The position numbers and the translations under genes were made by a program. DNA of 44,678 bases from Fermentimonas sp. (GTDB taxonomy: Bacteria; Bacteroidota; Bacteroidia; Bacteroidales; Dysgonomonadaceae): NCBI GenBank assembly GCA_028709385.1, contig JAQVXD010000021.1, forward strand, positions 1-44,678. Reading direction: 5' to 3'. This document shows positions 1 to 9,728 of this stretch, piece by piece (positions within the stretch are counted from its first letter, which is position 1; each line of letters starts with the position of its first letter). A model generated the notes under the pieces. That model searched no databases and had not been told where the DNA came from. It saw nothing but the letters and a program-made list of their open reading frames with translations.

Positions 1-20
1 TAATTCTTTAAAAAATATAT

Positions 21-42
21 CGGGCAGCAATTTAGCTGCCCG
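21..42 (+). terminator. Hairpin ending an upstream unit
   Basis: Perfect 8-bp inverted repeat CGGGCAGC / GCTGCCCG with a 6-base loop AATTTA, preceded by an A-rich run. The 3' side has only a short T tract (ATATTT), so it is a moderate intrinsic terminator candidate. It lies 8 bases before the tRNA gene and probably insulates it from a gene left of the window. Confidence 0.55.
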
Positions 43-50
43 ACATATTT

Positions 51-123
51 GCCACAATAGCTCAGTTGGTAGAGTAACGCATTCGTAACGCGTAGGTCGC
101 GAGTTCGATCCTCGCTTGTGGCT
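51..123 (+). tRNA. tRNA-Thr, anticodon CGT
   Basis: A complete 73-base cloverleaf. The acceptor stem is GCCACAA/TTGTGGC (51-57 with 116-122), the D arm 60-75, the anticodon loop TTCGTAA at 82-88 with anticodon CGT at 84-86, and the T arm 99-115 with loop TTCGATC. CGT reads ACG, a threonine codon. CCA is not encoded. The last anticodon-stem pair (A81 with C89) is a mismatch, whereas many Thr tRNAs have A-T here. The gene stands alone upstream of the ATP synthase operon. Confidence 0.96.
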
Positions 124-172
124 CATTTCCATTCTTTAAATTGATTTAATACCTTTCATCAAATAAATTTAT

Positions 173-180
173 TATCTTTG
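173..180 (+). promoter_or_regulatory. Putative -7 element of the atp operon promoter
   Basis: TATCTTTG matches the Bacteroidota primary-sigma -7 consensus TAnnTTTG and lies 44 bases before the atpD start. No TTTG is found at the usual 19-21 base spacing; the nearest TTG is at 141-143. Transcription would start near 186-188. Confidence 0.55.
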
Positions 181-186
181 TATAGG

Positions 187-200
187 TCAGCATCTGCTGA
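187..200 (+). other. Small 5' UTR hairpin before atpD
   Basis: TCAGC ATCT GCTGA forms a 5-bp stem with a 4-base loop at the predicted 5' end of the atp mRNA. It is not followed by a T run, so it is not a terminator. A role in stabilising the transcript end is a guess. Confidence 0.3.
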
Positions 201-206
201 GATTAA

Positions 207-1742
<1,536 letters not shown>

Positions 1743-1763
1743 TTTATAAAGTGTTTTTTAATT

Positions 1764-2015
1764 ATGAAACTGGAAATTATAAGTCCTGAAAAGACCTATT
1801 TTAAAGGTGAAGTAGATTCTGTCACTTTACCCGGTGCTATGGGACCATTCCAGGTATTAAACAATCATGCTCCTCTTATATCATTATTGACAAAAGGTAT
1901 GCTTGTTTTCTCAACAGAAGGCCATATTAAAGAAATGGAAATAACCGACGGCTTTGTAGAAGTAAGCAAAAATAACGTAACTGTTTGTATTGACCCCATA
2001 AAGAAGAAAAAGTAG
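1764..2015 (+). CDS. atpC: F1Fo ATP synthase subunit epsilon (short form)
   Basis: Epsilon subunit of the central stalk, 83 aa. It starts with the family motif MKLEIISPEKTYFKGEV and contains the conserved GPFQVLNNHAPLIS segment of the N-terminal beta-sandwich. It ends in a lysine-rich tail (KKKK) right after that domain. The C-terminal helical hairpin of canonical ~130-residue epsilon subunits, which inhibits ATP hydrolysis, is absent. The gene lies 21 bases after atpD and 6 bases before the next gene, so it is clearly within the operon. The reading frame is intact; the shortness looks like a family form rather than a frameshift. Confidence 0.95.
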   Translation: MKLEIISPEKTYFKGEVDSVTLPGAMGPFQVLNNHAPLISLLTKGMLVFSTEGHIKEMEITDGFVEVSKNNVTVCIDPIKKKK

Positions 2016-2021
2016 AAAAGA

Positions 2022-2459
2022 ATGAACAAGTTAACGAAATATTTTCTGATATTTCATACAATCATGATTCTTGCAGCAGGTGCAGGAGTATGGCTTGTAA
2101 TAAAACTGTTCTTTCCTGAAATAATGGTTAAAGGCTATTTTATCATTCCACTGTATTTTTATATTATGGGTTTGATTTTTATATTTCGGTTCAGACGAAC
2201 ACCTCTGGATAAGCCGGCTCAATTGGTGAATCTGTATATGCTAATCAGGGTGATAAAAATATTTACATCATTTGCTATAATATTTCTGTATTGGCTTATT
2301 CACCAGCCAGGTATAAGGAACTTCGCATCAATATTTGTAATATTCTACCTAATCTCTCTGATATGGGAAACTTATTTCTATCTGAGAATGGAGAAATATA
2401 TTAAATTAATGAAAGAAGAGAATAAACAGCCAAGTGATCACGAGCGAATAGATTTATGA
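2022..2459 (+). CDS. Unnamed membrane protein of the ATP synthase operon (AtpI-like position)
   Basis: 145 aa with about four predicted membrane helices: roughly residues 7-28 (FLIFHTIMILAAGAGVWLVI), 36-56, 72-92 and 100-120, followed by a charged C-terminal tail. Its stop overlaps the start of atpB by four bases (ATGA), implying translational coupling. It sits between the epsilon and a-subunit genes, where other phyla place AtpI or nothing. I see no clear sequence motif tying it to AtpI. Size, topology and position suggest an assembly or c-ring insertion factor for Fo, but this is inference. Confidence 0.85.
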   Translation: MNKLTKYFLIFHTIMILAAGAGVWLVIKLFFPEIMVKGYFIIPLYFYIMGLIFIFRFRRTPLDKPAQLVNLYMLIRVIKIFTSFAIIFLYWLIHQPGIRNFASIFVIFYLISLIWETYFYLRMEKYIKLMKEENKQPSDHERIDL

Positions 2460-3586
2460 AGCGTATTTTATTTTTGATTGTTTTATTTACTTTTTCTGTG
2501 GCTGGTTGGGCTATGGGAGGAGAAACTCAGAATATATCTGTCAGTAACTCAAACAGTGAAGAGGAGCTGAATGTAAAAGAGCTTATTCTTGACCATCTTG
2601 CCGATTCGTATGAATGGCATCTGTTTAACACCAAAAACAGTAGTGTTACTATTCATCTTCCGGTGATACTTTACAGTAAGACCTCCGGATGGAACATTTT
2701 CCTTTCCTCTAAACTGCACAACGATAAAAATAATTACAAAGGTTTTGGTATTGCTACTGATAGTAAATATAAGGGAAAAATAGTTGAAACAACCTCTTCG
2801 GGTGAACAAGTACGTCCTTTAGACCTCTCCATCACCAAGAATGCAGCATCCCTGTTAATCAGTTCATTAATACTGATACTCATAATTTTAGGAGTATCAC
2901 AATCTATTAAAAGAGACCCGTTGAAGCCTAAGAAAGGTTTTTCCGGAATTATGGAGATGTTTATACTGATGATTGTGGACGAAATTATTAAACCTGCAAT
3001 TGGAGAAGATTACAAACGATACTCACCATATTTGCTTACACTGTTTTTCTTTATATTCTTCAACAACCTGTTAGGTTTGTTCCCCCTGTTTCCGGGAGGT
3101 GCAAACGTAACCGGTAACATTTCAGTTACGCTGGTGTTAGCTATAGGTACTTTTCTTGTGATCAATCTAACCGGCTCAAAGAAGTATTATAAAGACATAT
3201 TTTGGCCTGATACCCCTGTATGGCTGAAAGTTCCTTTTCCACTGATGCAAATCATTGAACTAGTTGGAACACTTACAAAACCTTTTGCATTGATGATTCG
3301 TCTCTTTGCAAATATAATGGCAGGACATGCTATAGTACTGGGTTTGACTTCTCTGGTATTTGTTACATTAAGCCTGGGATCTGCAATAAATGCATCAATG
3401 ACTGTTGTCTCGGTAATTTTTACAGTTTTCATTGATTTTGTTGAGTTGCTGGTAGCTTTTATACAGGCATATGTGTTTACATTACTCTCCTCTGTATTTA
3501 TAGGTTTAGCAAGAGAGAAAGAGCCGGAGAAAGAAAATAAAGAGTTGACTTTAGAGAAGTTAGCAGAGCCGGGAAACCATTTGTAA
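2456..3586 (+). CDS. atpB: F1Fo ATP synthase subunit a
   Basis: Subunit a of Fo (376 aa), which forms the ion half-channels next to the c ring. The C-terminal two thirds carry the membrane helices and the essential arginine in LMIRLFANIMAGH (R282). The N-terminus has a signal-peptide-like segment (MKRILFLIVLFTFSVAGWA) and about 110 residues of hydrophilic sequence before the first membrane helix of the core, so a periplasmic extension is predicted. E. coli AtpB is about 270 residues, so this is a long form. The start overlaps the preceding gene by four bases. Confidence 0.96.
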   Translation: MKRILFLIVLFTFSVAGWAMGGETQNISVSNSNSEEELNVKELILDHLADSYEWHLFNTKNSSVTIHLPVILYSKTSGWNIFLSSKLHNDKNNYKGFGIATDSKYKGKIVETTSSGEQVRPLDLSITKNAASLLISSLILILIILGVSQSIKRDPLKPKKGFSGIMEMFILMIVDEIIKPAIGEDYKRYSPYLLTLFFFIFFNNLLGLFPLFPGGANVTGNISVTLVLAIGTFLVINLTGSKKYYKDIFWPDTPVWLKVPFPLMQIIELVGTLTKPFALMIRLFANIMAGHAIVLGLTSLVFVTLSLGSAINASMTVVSVIFTVFIDFVELLVAFIQAYVFTLLSSVFIGLAREKEPEKENKELTLEKLAEPGNHL

Positions 3587-3629
3587 CATAAAAATGAAAT
3601 ATAAATCAGTATTAATATAAATTTAAATT

Positions 3630-3875
3630 ATGGAATTATTATCAGTGTTATTACAAACAACAAGCGGTTTAGAGGGCTTGGGTGCTGCCATTGGTGTAGC
3701 CATAGCTGTTGTTGCAGCTGCAATAGGAATCGGGCAAATAGGTAAAGCAGCAGTAGAAGGTATTGCCCGCCAGCCTGAAGCAGGTTCGGATATTCGTACA
3801 ACGATGATTATCTCAGCAGCACTTATAGAGGGTGTAGCACTATTTGCTATTGTAGTTTGTGGTTTTATTCTTTAA
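3630..3875 (+). CDS. atpE: F1Fo ATP synthase subunit c
   Basis: Proteolipid c subunit (81 aa), a helical hairpin that forms the rotor ring. Helix 1 is glycine/alanine rich (residues about 16-42), the polar loop is ARQPEA (46-51), and helix 2 bears the ion-binding carboxylate E67 in ALIEGVALF. When aligned on ARQPEA to the sodium-binding c subunit of Ilyobacter, the Gln of helix 1 is replaced by Ile and the Ser after the carboxylate by Gly. This argues for proton rather than sodium binding. It is 43 bases after atpB and 10 bases before atpF. Confidence 0.97.
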   Translation: MELLSVLLQTTSGLEGLGAAIGVAIAVVAAAIGIGQIGKAAVEGIARQPEAGSDIRTTMIISAALIEGVALFAIVVCGFIL

Positions 3876-3885
3876 AAACTAAAAT

Positions 3886-4386
3886 ATGTCGCTTTTAACT
3901 CCCGATCCCGGACTAGTCTTTTGGATGTCTGTATCCTTTGGAATAGTGCTTCTTATTCTGGCAAAATTTGCTTTCCCTGCAATAATTAAAGCAGTGGATA
4001 AAAGAACCGGCTATATCGAAGAATCAATAAAGTCTGCCCGGGAAGCAAACGAAGAACTGGCTAAGGTAAAAGAGACTAAAGCCAGGATTTTGGCCGAAGC
4101 GCACAAAGAACAGAATGCTATCTTGAAAGAAACTGCAAGAATTAAGGAGGAAATTCTTCAGGATGCGCACGTAAAGGCTAGTCAGGAAGCAGAAAAAATG
4201 ATCGCAGAGGCACGTAAGCAAATACATGCAGAGAAAGATCAGGTTCTAAGATCAATCAGAAGTGAAGTAACAATCATGTCTGTAGATCTTACAGAAAAAA
4301 TCCTGAGAGAAAAGCTGGGTAATGATAATGAACAGATGAACATGATAGATCGTCTGCTTGACGAAATTGAAATATCTAAATCCTAA
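3886..4386 (+). CDS. atpF: F1Fo ATP synthase subunit b
   Basis: Peripheral stalk subunit b (166 aa). One N-terminal membrane helix (about residues 8-30) is followed by a long charged, alanine-rich region typical of the right-handed coiled coil (KSAREANEELAKVKE onward). It ends with the conserved segment that contacts delta (VTIMSVDLTEKILREKL). A single b gene is present, so a homodimer is expected. It lies 10 bases after atpE and 5 bases before atpH. Confidence 0.96.
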   Translation: MSLLTPDPGLVFWMSVSFGIVLLILAKFAFPAIIKAVDKRTGYIEESIKSAREANEELAKVKETKARILAEAHKEQNAILKETARIKEEILQDAHVKASQEAEKMIAEARKQIHAEKDQVLRSIRSEVTIMSVDLTEKILREKLGNDNEQMNMIDRLLDEIEISKS

Positions 4387-4391
4387 GTTAT

Positions 4392-4946
4392 ATGAATACA
4401 GGACTAATTTCAACCCGTTATGCCACAGCACTACTGGATTATGCATCTGCATTAGGCCAGGAGAAGGAGGTATTTGGTAGAATGAAGACCCTGTCGGAAG
4501 TTTATTTACAAGTTCCCCAGCTACGTATTGCACTTGCAAATTCTGCAATTTCACGTAAGGATAAAAAGCAAATCCTTTTTACATCTATTGGAGGCAATGT
4601 ACCTTCGTCATTGGATAAGATGGCGGATATCATATTAGAAAATGAAAGGGAAGAGGTGGTTCTGTTTATTGCACTTCGTTATATTGAGCTTTACCGATAC
4701 AAATTTAATATACAGTACGGAAAACTTATTACAGCAGTTCCGGTAAACAAAGAAAATGAAGAGAAATTTATATCACGTATAAGCAGTATAGTAGGCGAAA
4801 AGCTTGAAATTGAGCCTATTGTTGATCCAGATATAATTGGAGGATTTATATTATATTTAAATGATTTACGGTGGGATGCAAGTATATCGGGTGAACTGAC
4901 CCGAATAAAGAGCAAGATAAAGAAACAGGATGCAGAAAATGCTTAG
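4392..4946 (+). CDS. atpH: F1Fo ATP synthase subunit delta
   Basis: Delta/OSCP subunit (184 aa) that joins the b dimer to the top of the alpha-beta hexamer. The N-terminal six-helix domain starts with ISTRYATALLDYA, the usual YA-AL motif. The C-terminal part has the conserved IDPDIIGG-like segment (IVDPDIIGGFILYLND, near 140-155) followed by DASISGELTRIK. Its length is normal for the family. It lies between atpF and atpA with short gaps. Confidence 0.95.
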   Translation: MNTGLISTRYATALLDYASALGQEKEVFGRMKTLSEVYLQVPQLRIALANSAISRKDKKQILFTSIGGNVPSSLDKMADIILENEREEVVLFIALRYIELYRYKFNIQYGKLITAVPVNKENEEKFISRISSIVGEKLEIEPIVDPDIIGGFILYLNDLRWDASISGELTRIKSKIKKQDAENA

Positions 4947-4972
4947 ACAGATATTAGTGAAAAAGAGAAATA

Positions 4973-6559
4973 ATGGCAAATAATTCAATAAAGGTTAGTG
5001 AAGTTTCTGAGATACTCAGGTTGCAGCTTGAGGGACTTGACACTGATGTAAAGTTCGATGAAACAGGAACGGTCATCAGTGTAAGTGATGGTGTTGTTCG
5101 AATATTCGGACTTCGCAATGCTGAATCAAACGAGCTGCTTGAGTTCGATAATGGTATGCAAGCTATTGTTATGAACCTGGAGGAGGATAATGTAGGTGCA
5201 ATCCTGCTTGGTACTTCAAGTGATGTGAAAGAGGGTTTCACCGTTAAAAGAACTGGCCGCGTTGCATCTATTTTTGTGGGAGAAGGTATGCTTGGCCGTG
5301 TGATATCACCTTTGGGTGAACCTATTGACGGAAAAGGTCCCATTAAGGGTGAACTGTTTGAAATGCCACTTGAAAGAAGAGCACCGGGTGTAGTGTTTCG
5401 TCAACCTGTGGATACACCTCTGCAGACAGGTTTAAAGTCTGTTGACGCTATGATTCCTATTGGTCGCGGTCAGCGAGAACTTATTATTGGTGACCGGCAG
5501 ACAGGTAAAACAAGTATCGCCATAGACACTATCCTTAACCAACGAAAGAATTTCGAACAAGGTGATCCTGTCTATTGTATTTATGTTGCTATTGGACAGA
5601 AGGGCTCATCTGTTGCTTCAATTTTAAAGACTCTTACAGATCATGGCGCAATGGATTACACTACGATCATATCAGCAAGTGGGTCTGATTCAGCAGCATT
5701 GCGTTATATAGCACCCTTTGCAGGAGCTGCGGTAGGTGAGTTCTTTCGTGACACCGGAAGAAATGCTCTTGTTGTTTATGACGATTTATCTAAACAAGCT
5801 GTTGCCTATCGTGAGGTATCACTAATACTTAGACGACCTTCAGGCCGTGAAGCGTATCCGGGTGATATATTCTATTTGCACTCACGACTTCTCGAAAGAG
5901 CTGCTAATATTATTGATCAGGAAGAAGTGGCAGTAAAAATGAATGATTTACCGGAAAGTCTGGTTGGTAAAGTAAAGGGAGGAGGTTCACTGACTGCTCT
6001 GCCTATAATTGAAACACAGGCGGGTGACGTGTCAGCTTATATCCCTACAAATGTTATTTCAATTACAGACGGACAGATATTCTTGGAGGCTGATCTCTAT
6101 AACAAAGGAATAAGACCTGCCATAAATGTGGGAATTTCAGTTTCCCGTGTAGGTGGAAATGCACAGATAAAAGCGATGAAAAAGGTTGCCGGTTCATTAA
6201 AAATTGATCAGGCACAATATCAGGAGCTGGCTGCATTTTCGAAATTTGGAGGTGATATGGACCCGGTGACAGCAATGGCAATTGATAAAGGACAGAAGAA
6301 TGAACAGTTGCTGATACAGCCGGTGCACAGTCCGATAAGCGTAGAAAAGCAAATTGCAGTTCTTTATTGTGGAACTCACGGTCTGCTTAAGAAAATACCT
6401 ATAGACAGGATTCATGAATTTGAGAAAGAATTTCTGACATCTTTAGAGCTAACCCATAACGAGGATGTACTAAAACCACTGAGTAAAGGAATCATGAACG
6501 ATGAGATTGGCAAAATAATTGAGAGTGTTGCCTCCAACACAATTCAATCAATGTTGTAA
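4973..6559 (+). CDS. atpA: F1Fo ATP synthase subunit alpha
   Basis: Non-catalytic alpha subunit (528 aa) of F1. It has the N-terminal barrel with VISVSDGVVRIFGL, P-loop GDRQTGKT at residues 173-180, the LVVYDDLSKQAVAYRE segment and the arginine-finger region ISVSRVGGNAQIKAMKKV near 390. Length and motif order are normal. Translation starts 26 bases after the atpH stop and ends 5 bases before atpG. Confidence 0.98.
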   Translation: MANNSIKVSEVSEILRLQLEGLDTDVKFDETGTVISVSDGVVRIFGLRNAESNELLEFDNGMQAIVMNLEEDNVGAILLGTSSDVKEGFTVKRTGRVASIFVGEGMLGRVISPLGEPIDGKGPIKGELFEMPLERRAPGVVFRQPVDTPLQTGLKSVDAMIPIGRGQRELIIGDRQTGKTSIAIDTILNQRKNFEQGDPVYCIYVAIGQKGSSVASILKTLTDHGAMDYTTIISASGSDSAALRYIAPFAGAAVGEFFRDTGRNALVVYDDLSKQAVAYREVSLILRRPSGREAYPGDIFYLHSRLLERAANIIDQEEVAVKMNDLPESLVGKVKGGGSLTALPIIETQAGDVSAYIPTNVISITDGQIFLEADLYNKGIRPAINVGISVSRVGGNAQIKAMKKVAGSLKIDQAQYQELAAFSKFGGDMDPVTAMAIDKGQKNEQLLIQPVHSPISVEKQIAVLYCGTHGLLKKIPIDRIHEFEKEFLTSLELTHNEDVLKPLSKGIMNDEIGKIIESVASNTIQSML

Positions 6560-6564
6560 GAGAA

Positions 6565-7467
6565 ATGGCACAACTCAAAGACATAAAAAGCAGACTTCAA
6601 TCCGTTAAATCAACACAGAAGATTACTACGGCAATGATGATGGTTGCTTCCGCTAAGCTACGCAAGACACAGAACATCATTCAGAACCTGTATCCTTATG
6701 AAGAAAAACTTAGTCAGCTACTTAACATATTTCTTAGTCAGGAAGAGAATTTTACAACTCCTTTTACTAAAGAACGCCCTGTTAAACGGGTTGCTATTCT
6801 TGCTTTTTCTTCAAACACAGGCCTTGCCGGCAGATTTAACGATAATATTGCCATCAAGCTTGAGTCGGTAGTCAACTCATATCTCCCGTTAGGAAAGGAA
6901 AATATTCTGATTTATACATTTGGAGCGAAAGTAGCCAAAGCTGTAATTAAAATGGATATGCAAATTACAGAAGATTACTCTGAAGTAAGTGACAAACCAT
7001 CTTATGAATTTGCACAACGTGTTGCCGGTGATCTAATGGAGCAATTTCTTAAAGAAGAGATCGATCGAGTCGATTTAATTTATCACCACTTTAAAAGCAA
7101 AGGTAGACAGTTACTAATACACGAACCATTTCTCCCGATTGAACTGCAAGGTGGTGTTGAATCTCATTTTGAAGGAATTGTTGAGAAAAGTGAAAACAGA
7201 CAATTGGTAACTGACTACATTATTGAGCCGGACAGGTTGACCATCATGGAGAAACTAATACCCAAAGTGTTAAAAGTAAAACTTTTCACAACGCATGTCG
7301 ATTCTCTTACATCTGAGCATGCAGCACGTATGACTGCTATGCAGATTGCAAATGATAACGCTGATAACTTGATTGAAGAGTTAACCAGAGAGTATAACAA
7401 ACTACGTCAGGAATCGATTACCAACGAGTTGCTTGATATTGTTGGCGGGTCGCTAGGAAAATACTAA
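6565..7467 (+). CDS. atpG: F1Fo ATP synthase subunit gamma
   Basis: Gamma subunit (300 aa), the central rotor shaft. The N-terminal coiled coil carries the family motif IKSRLQSVKSTQKITTAM, and the C-terminal helix carries ARMTAMQIANDNAD and RQESITNELLDIVGG. The middle Rossmann-like part is a little longer than in E. coli (287 aa). It is the last gene of the operon. No convincing terminator hairpin was found in the 113 bases between it and the convergent engB. Confidence 0.97.
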   Translation: MAQLKDIKSRLQSVKSTQKITTAMMMVASAKLRKTQNIIQNLYPYEEKLSQLLNIFLSQEENFTTPFTKERPVKRVAILAFSSNTGLAGRFNDNIAIKLESVVNSYLPLGKENILIYTFGAKVAKAVIKMDMQITEDYSEVSDKPSYEFAQRVAGDLMEQFLKEEIDRVDLIYHHFKSKGRQLLIHEPFLPIELQGGVESHFEGIVEKSENRQLVTDYIIEPDRLTIMEKLIPKVLKVKLFTTHVDSLTSEHAARMTAMQIANDNADNLIEELTREYNKLRQESITNELLDIVGGSLGKY

Positions 7468-7580
7468 CTATTTATTTTAGAAACATCAAAGATCGTATTT
7501 ACCGGACTTTCAATTATGCATTCAGACTAAACTACGTCACATACGGACTATTTTCCAATCATCCACAATATTTAATGAAT

Positions 7581-8177
7581 TTACAGGCTTTTATTAATCG
7601 ACCCAATATAGCTCAGCAGCTCATCCCTACCCTGTTTTTTCTCAGATGAGGTAATAAAAACAGGTGGCAGTTCTTCCCATGACTCCAGTAGCTTTTCTTT
7701 GTAAGTATCAATGTTTTGCTGAAGACGAGCAGGACCCAGCTTATCGGCTTTAGTGAAAACTATTGAAAACGGGATACCGTTTTCACCCAGCCACTCCATA
7801 AATTCAAGATCAATCATTTGAGGCTCGTGACGAGAGTCGACGAGTACAAACAGATTCATCAGCTGCTCGCGCTCAAGTACATAATCCTCAATTATCTCCC
7901 TGATTTTTTCACGACCCTCTTTTCCTCTTCTTGCATAGCCGTAACCGGGTAAATCAACAAGATACCACTGCTCATTAATAAGAAAATGGTTAATAAGCAT
8001 TGTCTTCCCCGGAGTAGATGAGGTCATGGCCAAACCTTTACGATTGGTCAGCATGTTGATTAAAGAAGATTTACCTACGTTTGATCGACCGATAAATGCA
8101 TATTCCGGTTTACCATCTTGGGGGCATTTACTGTAATCACTATTGCTTACTACAAACTCAGCAGATTTAATAATCAT
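7581..8177 (-). CDS. engB: Ribosome biogenesis GTP-binding protein EngB/YihA/YsxC
   Basis: Small GTPase (198 aa from the chosen start) needed for large-subunit ribosome assembly. It shows all G motifs: G1 GRSNVGKS (30-37), G2 TPGKT (55-59), G3 DLPGYGYA (75-82), G4 TKAD (142-145) and G5 TSSEK (176-180). An in-frame TTG at 8204 would add nine residues. I chose the ATG at 8177 because the protein then begins MIIKSAEFV, close to the usual family start, and has the usual length. It is the last gene of a minus-strand run with the symporter and phosphatase, 61 bases downstream of the symporter. Confidence 0.95.
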   Translation of the reverse strand: MIIKSAEFVVSNSDYSKCPQDGKPEYAFIGRSNVGKSSLINMLTNRKGLAMTSSTPGKTMLINHFLINEQWYLVDLPGYGYARRGKEGREKIREIIEDYVLEREQLMNLFVLVDSRHEPQMIDLEFMEWLGENGIPFSIVFTKADKLGPARLQQNIDTYKEKLLESWEELPPVFITSSEKKQGRDELLSYIGSINKSL

Positions 8178-8238
8178 TTTCTTATATTTTTTATTCTGTA
8201 ACAACTTACAGTTAATTGTCTAAAAACAACACTTAAGA

Positions 8239-9711
8239 CTAAGCTAAACGCTCTTTATTTCTGAAAGAAACTGCATATAGACCTATACCTGTTATTAATC
8301 CGTTTAGTAACAGCAACTCATATCCAACACGATAATTGAAAAGTTGCATCATTAAAAATTCTATTACAAAACAGATTACGGGTGCTGCTATTGCAACATA
8401 AGGTACAAACTTGTCAGTAGGTTTAACTTTAGTATAAAGGCCAAAGAAATAGAGACCCAACAACGGTCCGTAGGTATAAGATGCCAGCTTATATATTGCA
8501 TTGATAATACTATCAGACCCTATAGCTTCGATCAGAAGTATAATAAGTACAAATACCCCACTGATTGCAATGTGAACAATTCGTCGCGTTCTGATATCTT
8601 TTTTCTCTTTATCCTTATCCTGAGAAACAGCTTTCATATTAAGAATGTCCACACAAAAAGAAGTTGTAAGTGCTGTAAGTGCTGAGTCTGCACTTGAGAA
8701 AGCAGCAGCAACTATACCCATTACAAATATACCCAGCACAACAGGTCCCAGGTGCTGACTGGCGATAACCGGCAGAATCTCATCAGATATTTCTGGCAAT
8801 ACTATTGCATTTTGCTCTGCAAATATAAGTAACAGTACGCCCAGACAGAGAAACAAAAAGTTGATAGGTGCAAATGCAAACCCATACGAAACAACATTCT
8901 TTTGAGCATCTTTCAATGTACGAATAGTAAGGTTCTTCTGCATCTGATCCTGATCAAGCCCTGTCATCACAATAGTGATAAACATGCCGCTAAAGAACTG
9001 CTTGAAAAAGTTTTGTGTGCTTGCCCAATCATCGAATACAAATATTCTGGAATGGGAGCTTTCACTAATTGCTGTTACCATTCCGCCAAAATCAAGATTC
9101 AATCGCATACTAACCTGCCAGACAATAAGTACCAATGCAGTAATAAAGAGAATTGTCTGCAACCAGTCAGTCCATATAATTGTTTTGATCCCACTCTTAT
9201 GACTATATAGCCATATTACAAGGATTATTCCGATAACCGTGATTACAAAAGGGACGCCCCAGGCATCAAATACCAGACGCTGTAAAATGAATGCGACAAG
9301 ATACAACCTTGCAGCAGCACCTACAATTTTTGAAATAAGAAAAAACCATGCACCTGTCTTGTATGATTTGGGACCGTATCGCTGATCAAGATAACCATAA
9401 ATTGTTGTCAGATTTAGCTTGTAATAAAGAGGTAATAATACATAAGCAATTACAAGATATCCAAAGAAAAAGCCGAACACCATTTGCATATACGTCATAT
9501 CAAGGTTACGCACCATACCGGGTACTGAGACAAAAGTAACCCCCGAGATTGATGTCCCTATCATAGCTACTGCAACAACATACCACTTTGAAGATTTATT
9601 GGCACGAAAGAACTCATCGTTACCGGAACCTTTTCTACTGGTGAGATAGGATATTAACATCAATACCCCAAAATATACTACAATGATTATTAAAATATAG
9701 GCTGATTGCAT
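8239..9711 (-). CDS. Sodium:solute symporter (SSS family)
   Basis: Inner-membrane protein of 490 aa with about 13 hydrophobic segments starting at residue 4. It has the SSS-family pattern MIGTSISGVTFVSVPG near 50 and the SSADSALTALT motif near 340 whose serines line the Na2 sodium site in characterised members. Substrate specificity cannot be read from sequence; family members carry sugars, sialic acid, amino acids or vitamins. The gene lies 17 bases downstream of a HAD phosphatase, so co-transcription is likely. Confidence 0.9.
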   Translation of the reverse strand: MQSAYILIIIVVYFGVLMLISYLTSRKGSGNDEFFRANKSSKWYVVAVAMIGTSISGVTFVSVPGMVRNLDMTYMQMVFGFFFGYLVIAYVLLPLYYKLNLTTIYGYLDQRYGPKSYKTGAWFFLISKIVGAAARLYLVAFILQRLVFDAWGVPFVITVIGIILVIWLYSHKSGIKTIIWTDWLQTILFITALVLIVWQVSMRLNLDFGGMVTAISESSHSRIFVFDDWASTQNFFKQFFSGMFITIVMTGLDQDQMQKNLTIRTLKDAQKNVVSYGFAFAPINFLFLCLGVLLLIFAEQNAIVLPEISDEILPVIASQHLGPVVLGIFVMGIVAAAFSSADSALTALTTSFCVDILNMKAVSQDKDKEKKDIRTRRIVHIAISGVFVLIILLIEAIGSDSIINAIYKLASYTYGPLLGLYFFGLYTKVKPTDKFVPYVAIAAPVICFVIEFLMMQLFNYRVGYELLLLNGLITGIGLYAVSFRNKERLA

Positions 9712-9728
9712 TCCGGTTATTTGTGTTG

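Noticed and set aside
3630..3875. Possible sodium-coupled c ring
   Set aside because: The Gln in helix 1 and the Ser after the carboxylate that define sodium binding are Ile and Gly in the aligned positions.
4954..5343. 129-codon open frame opposite atpA
   Set aside because: Antisense to the conserved start of atpA; Ser/Pro/Thr-rich translation typical of a complementary frame.
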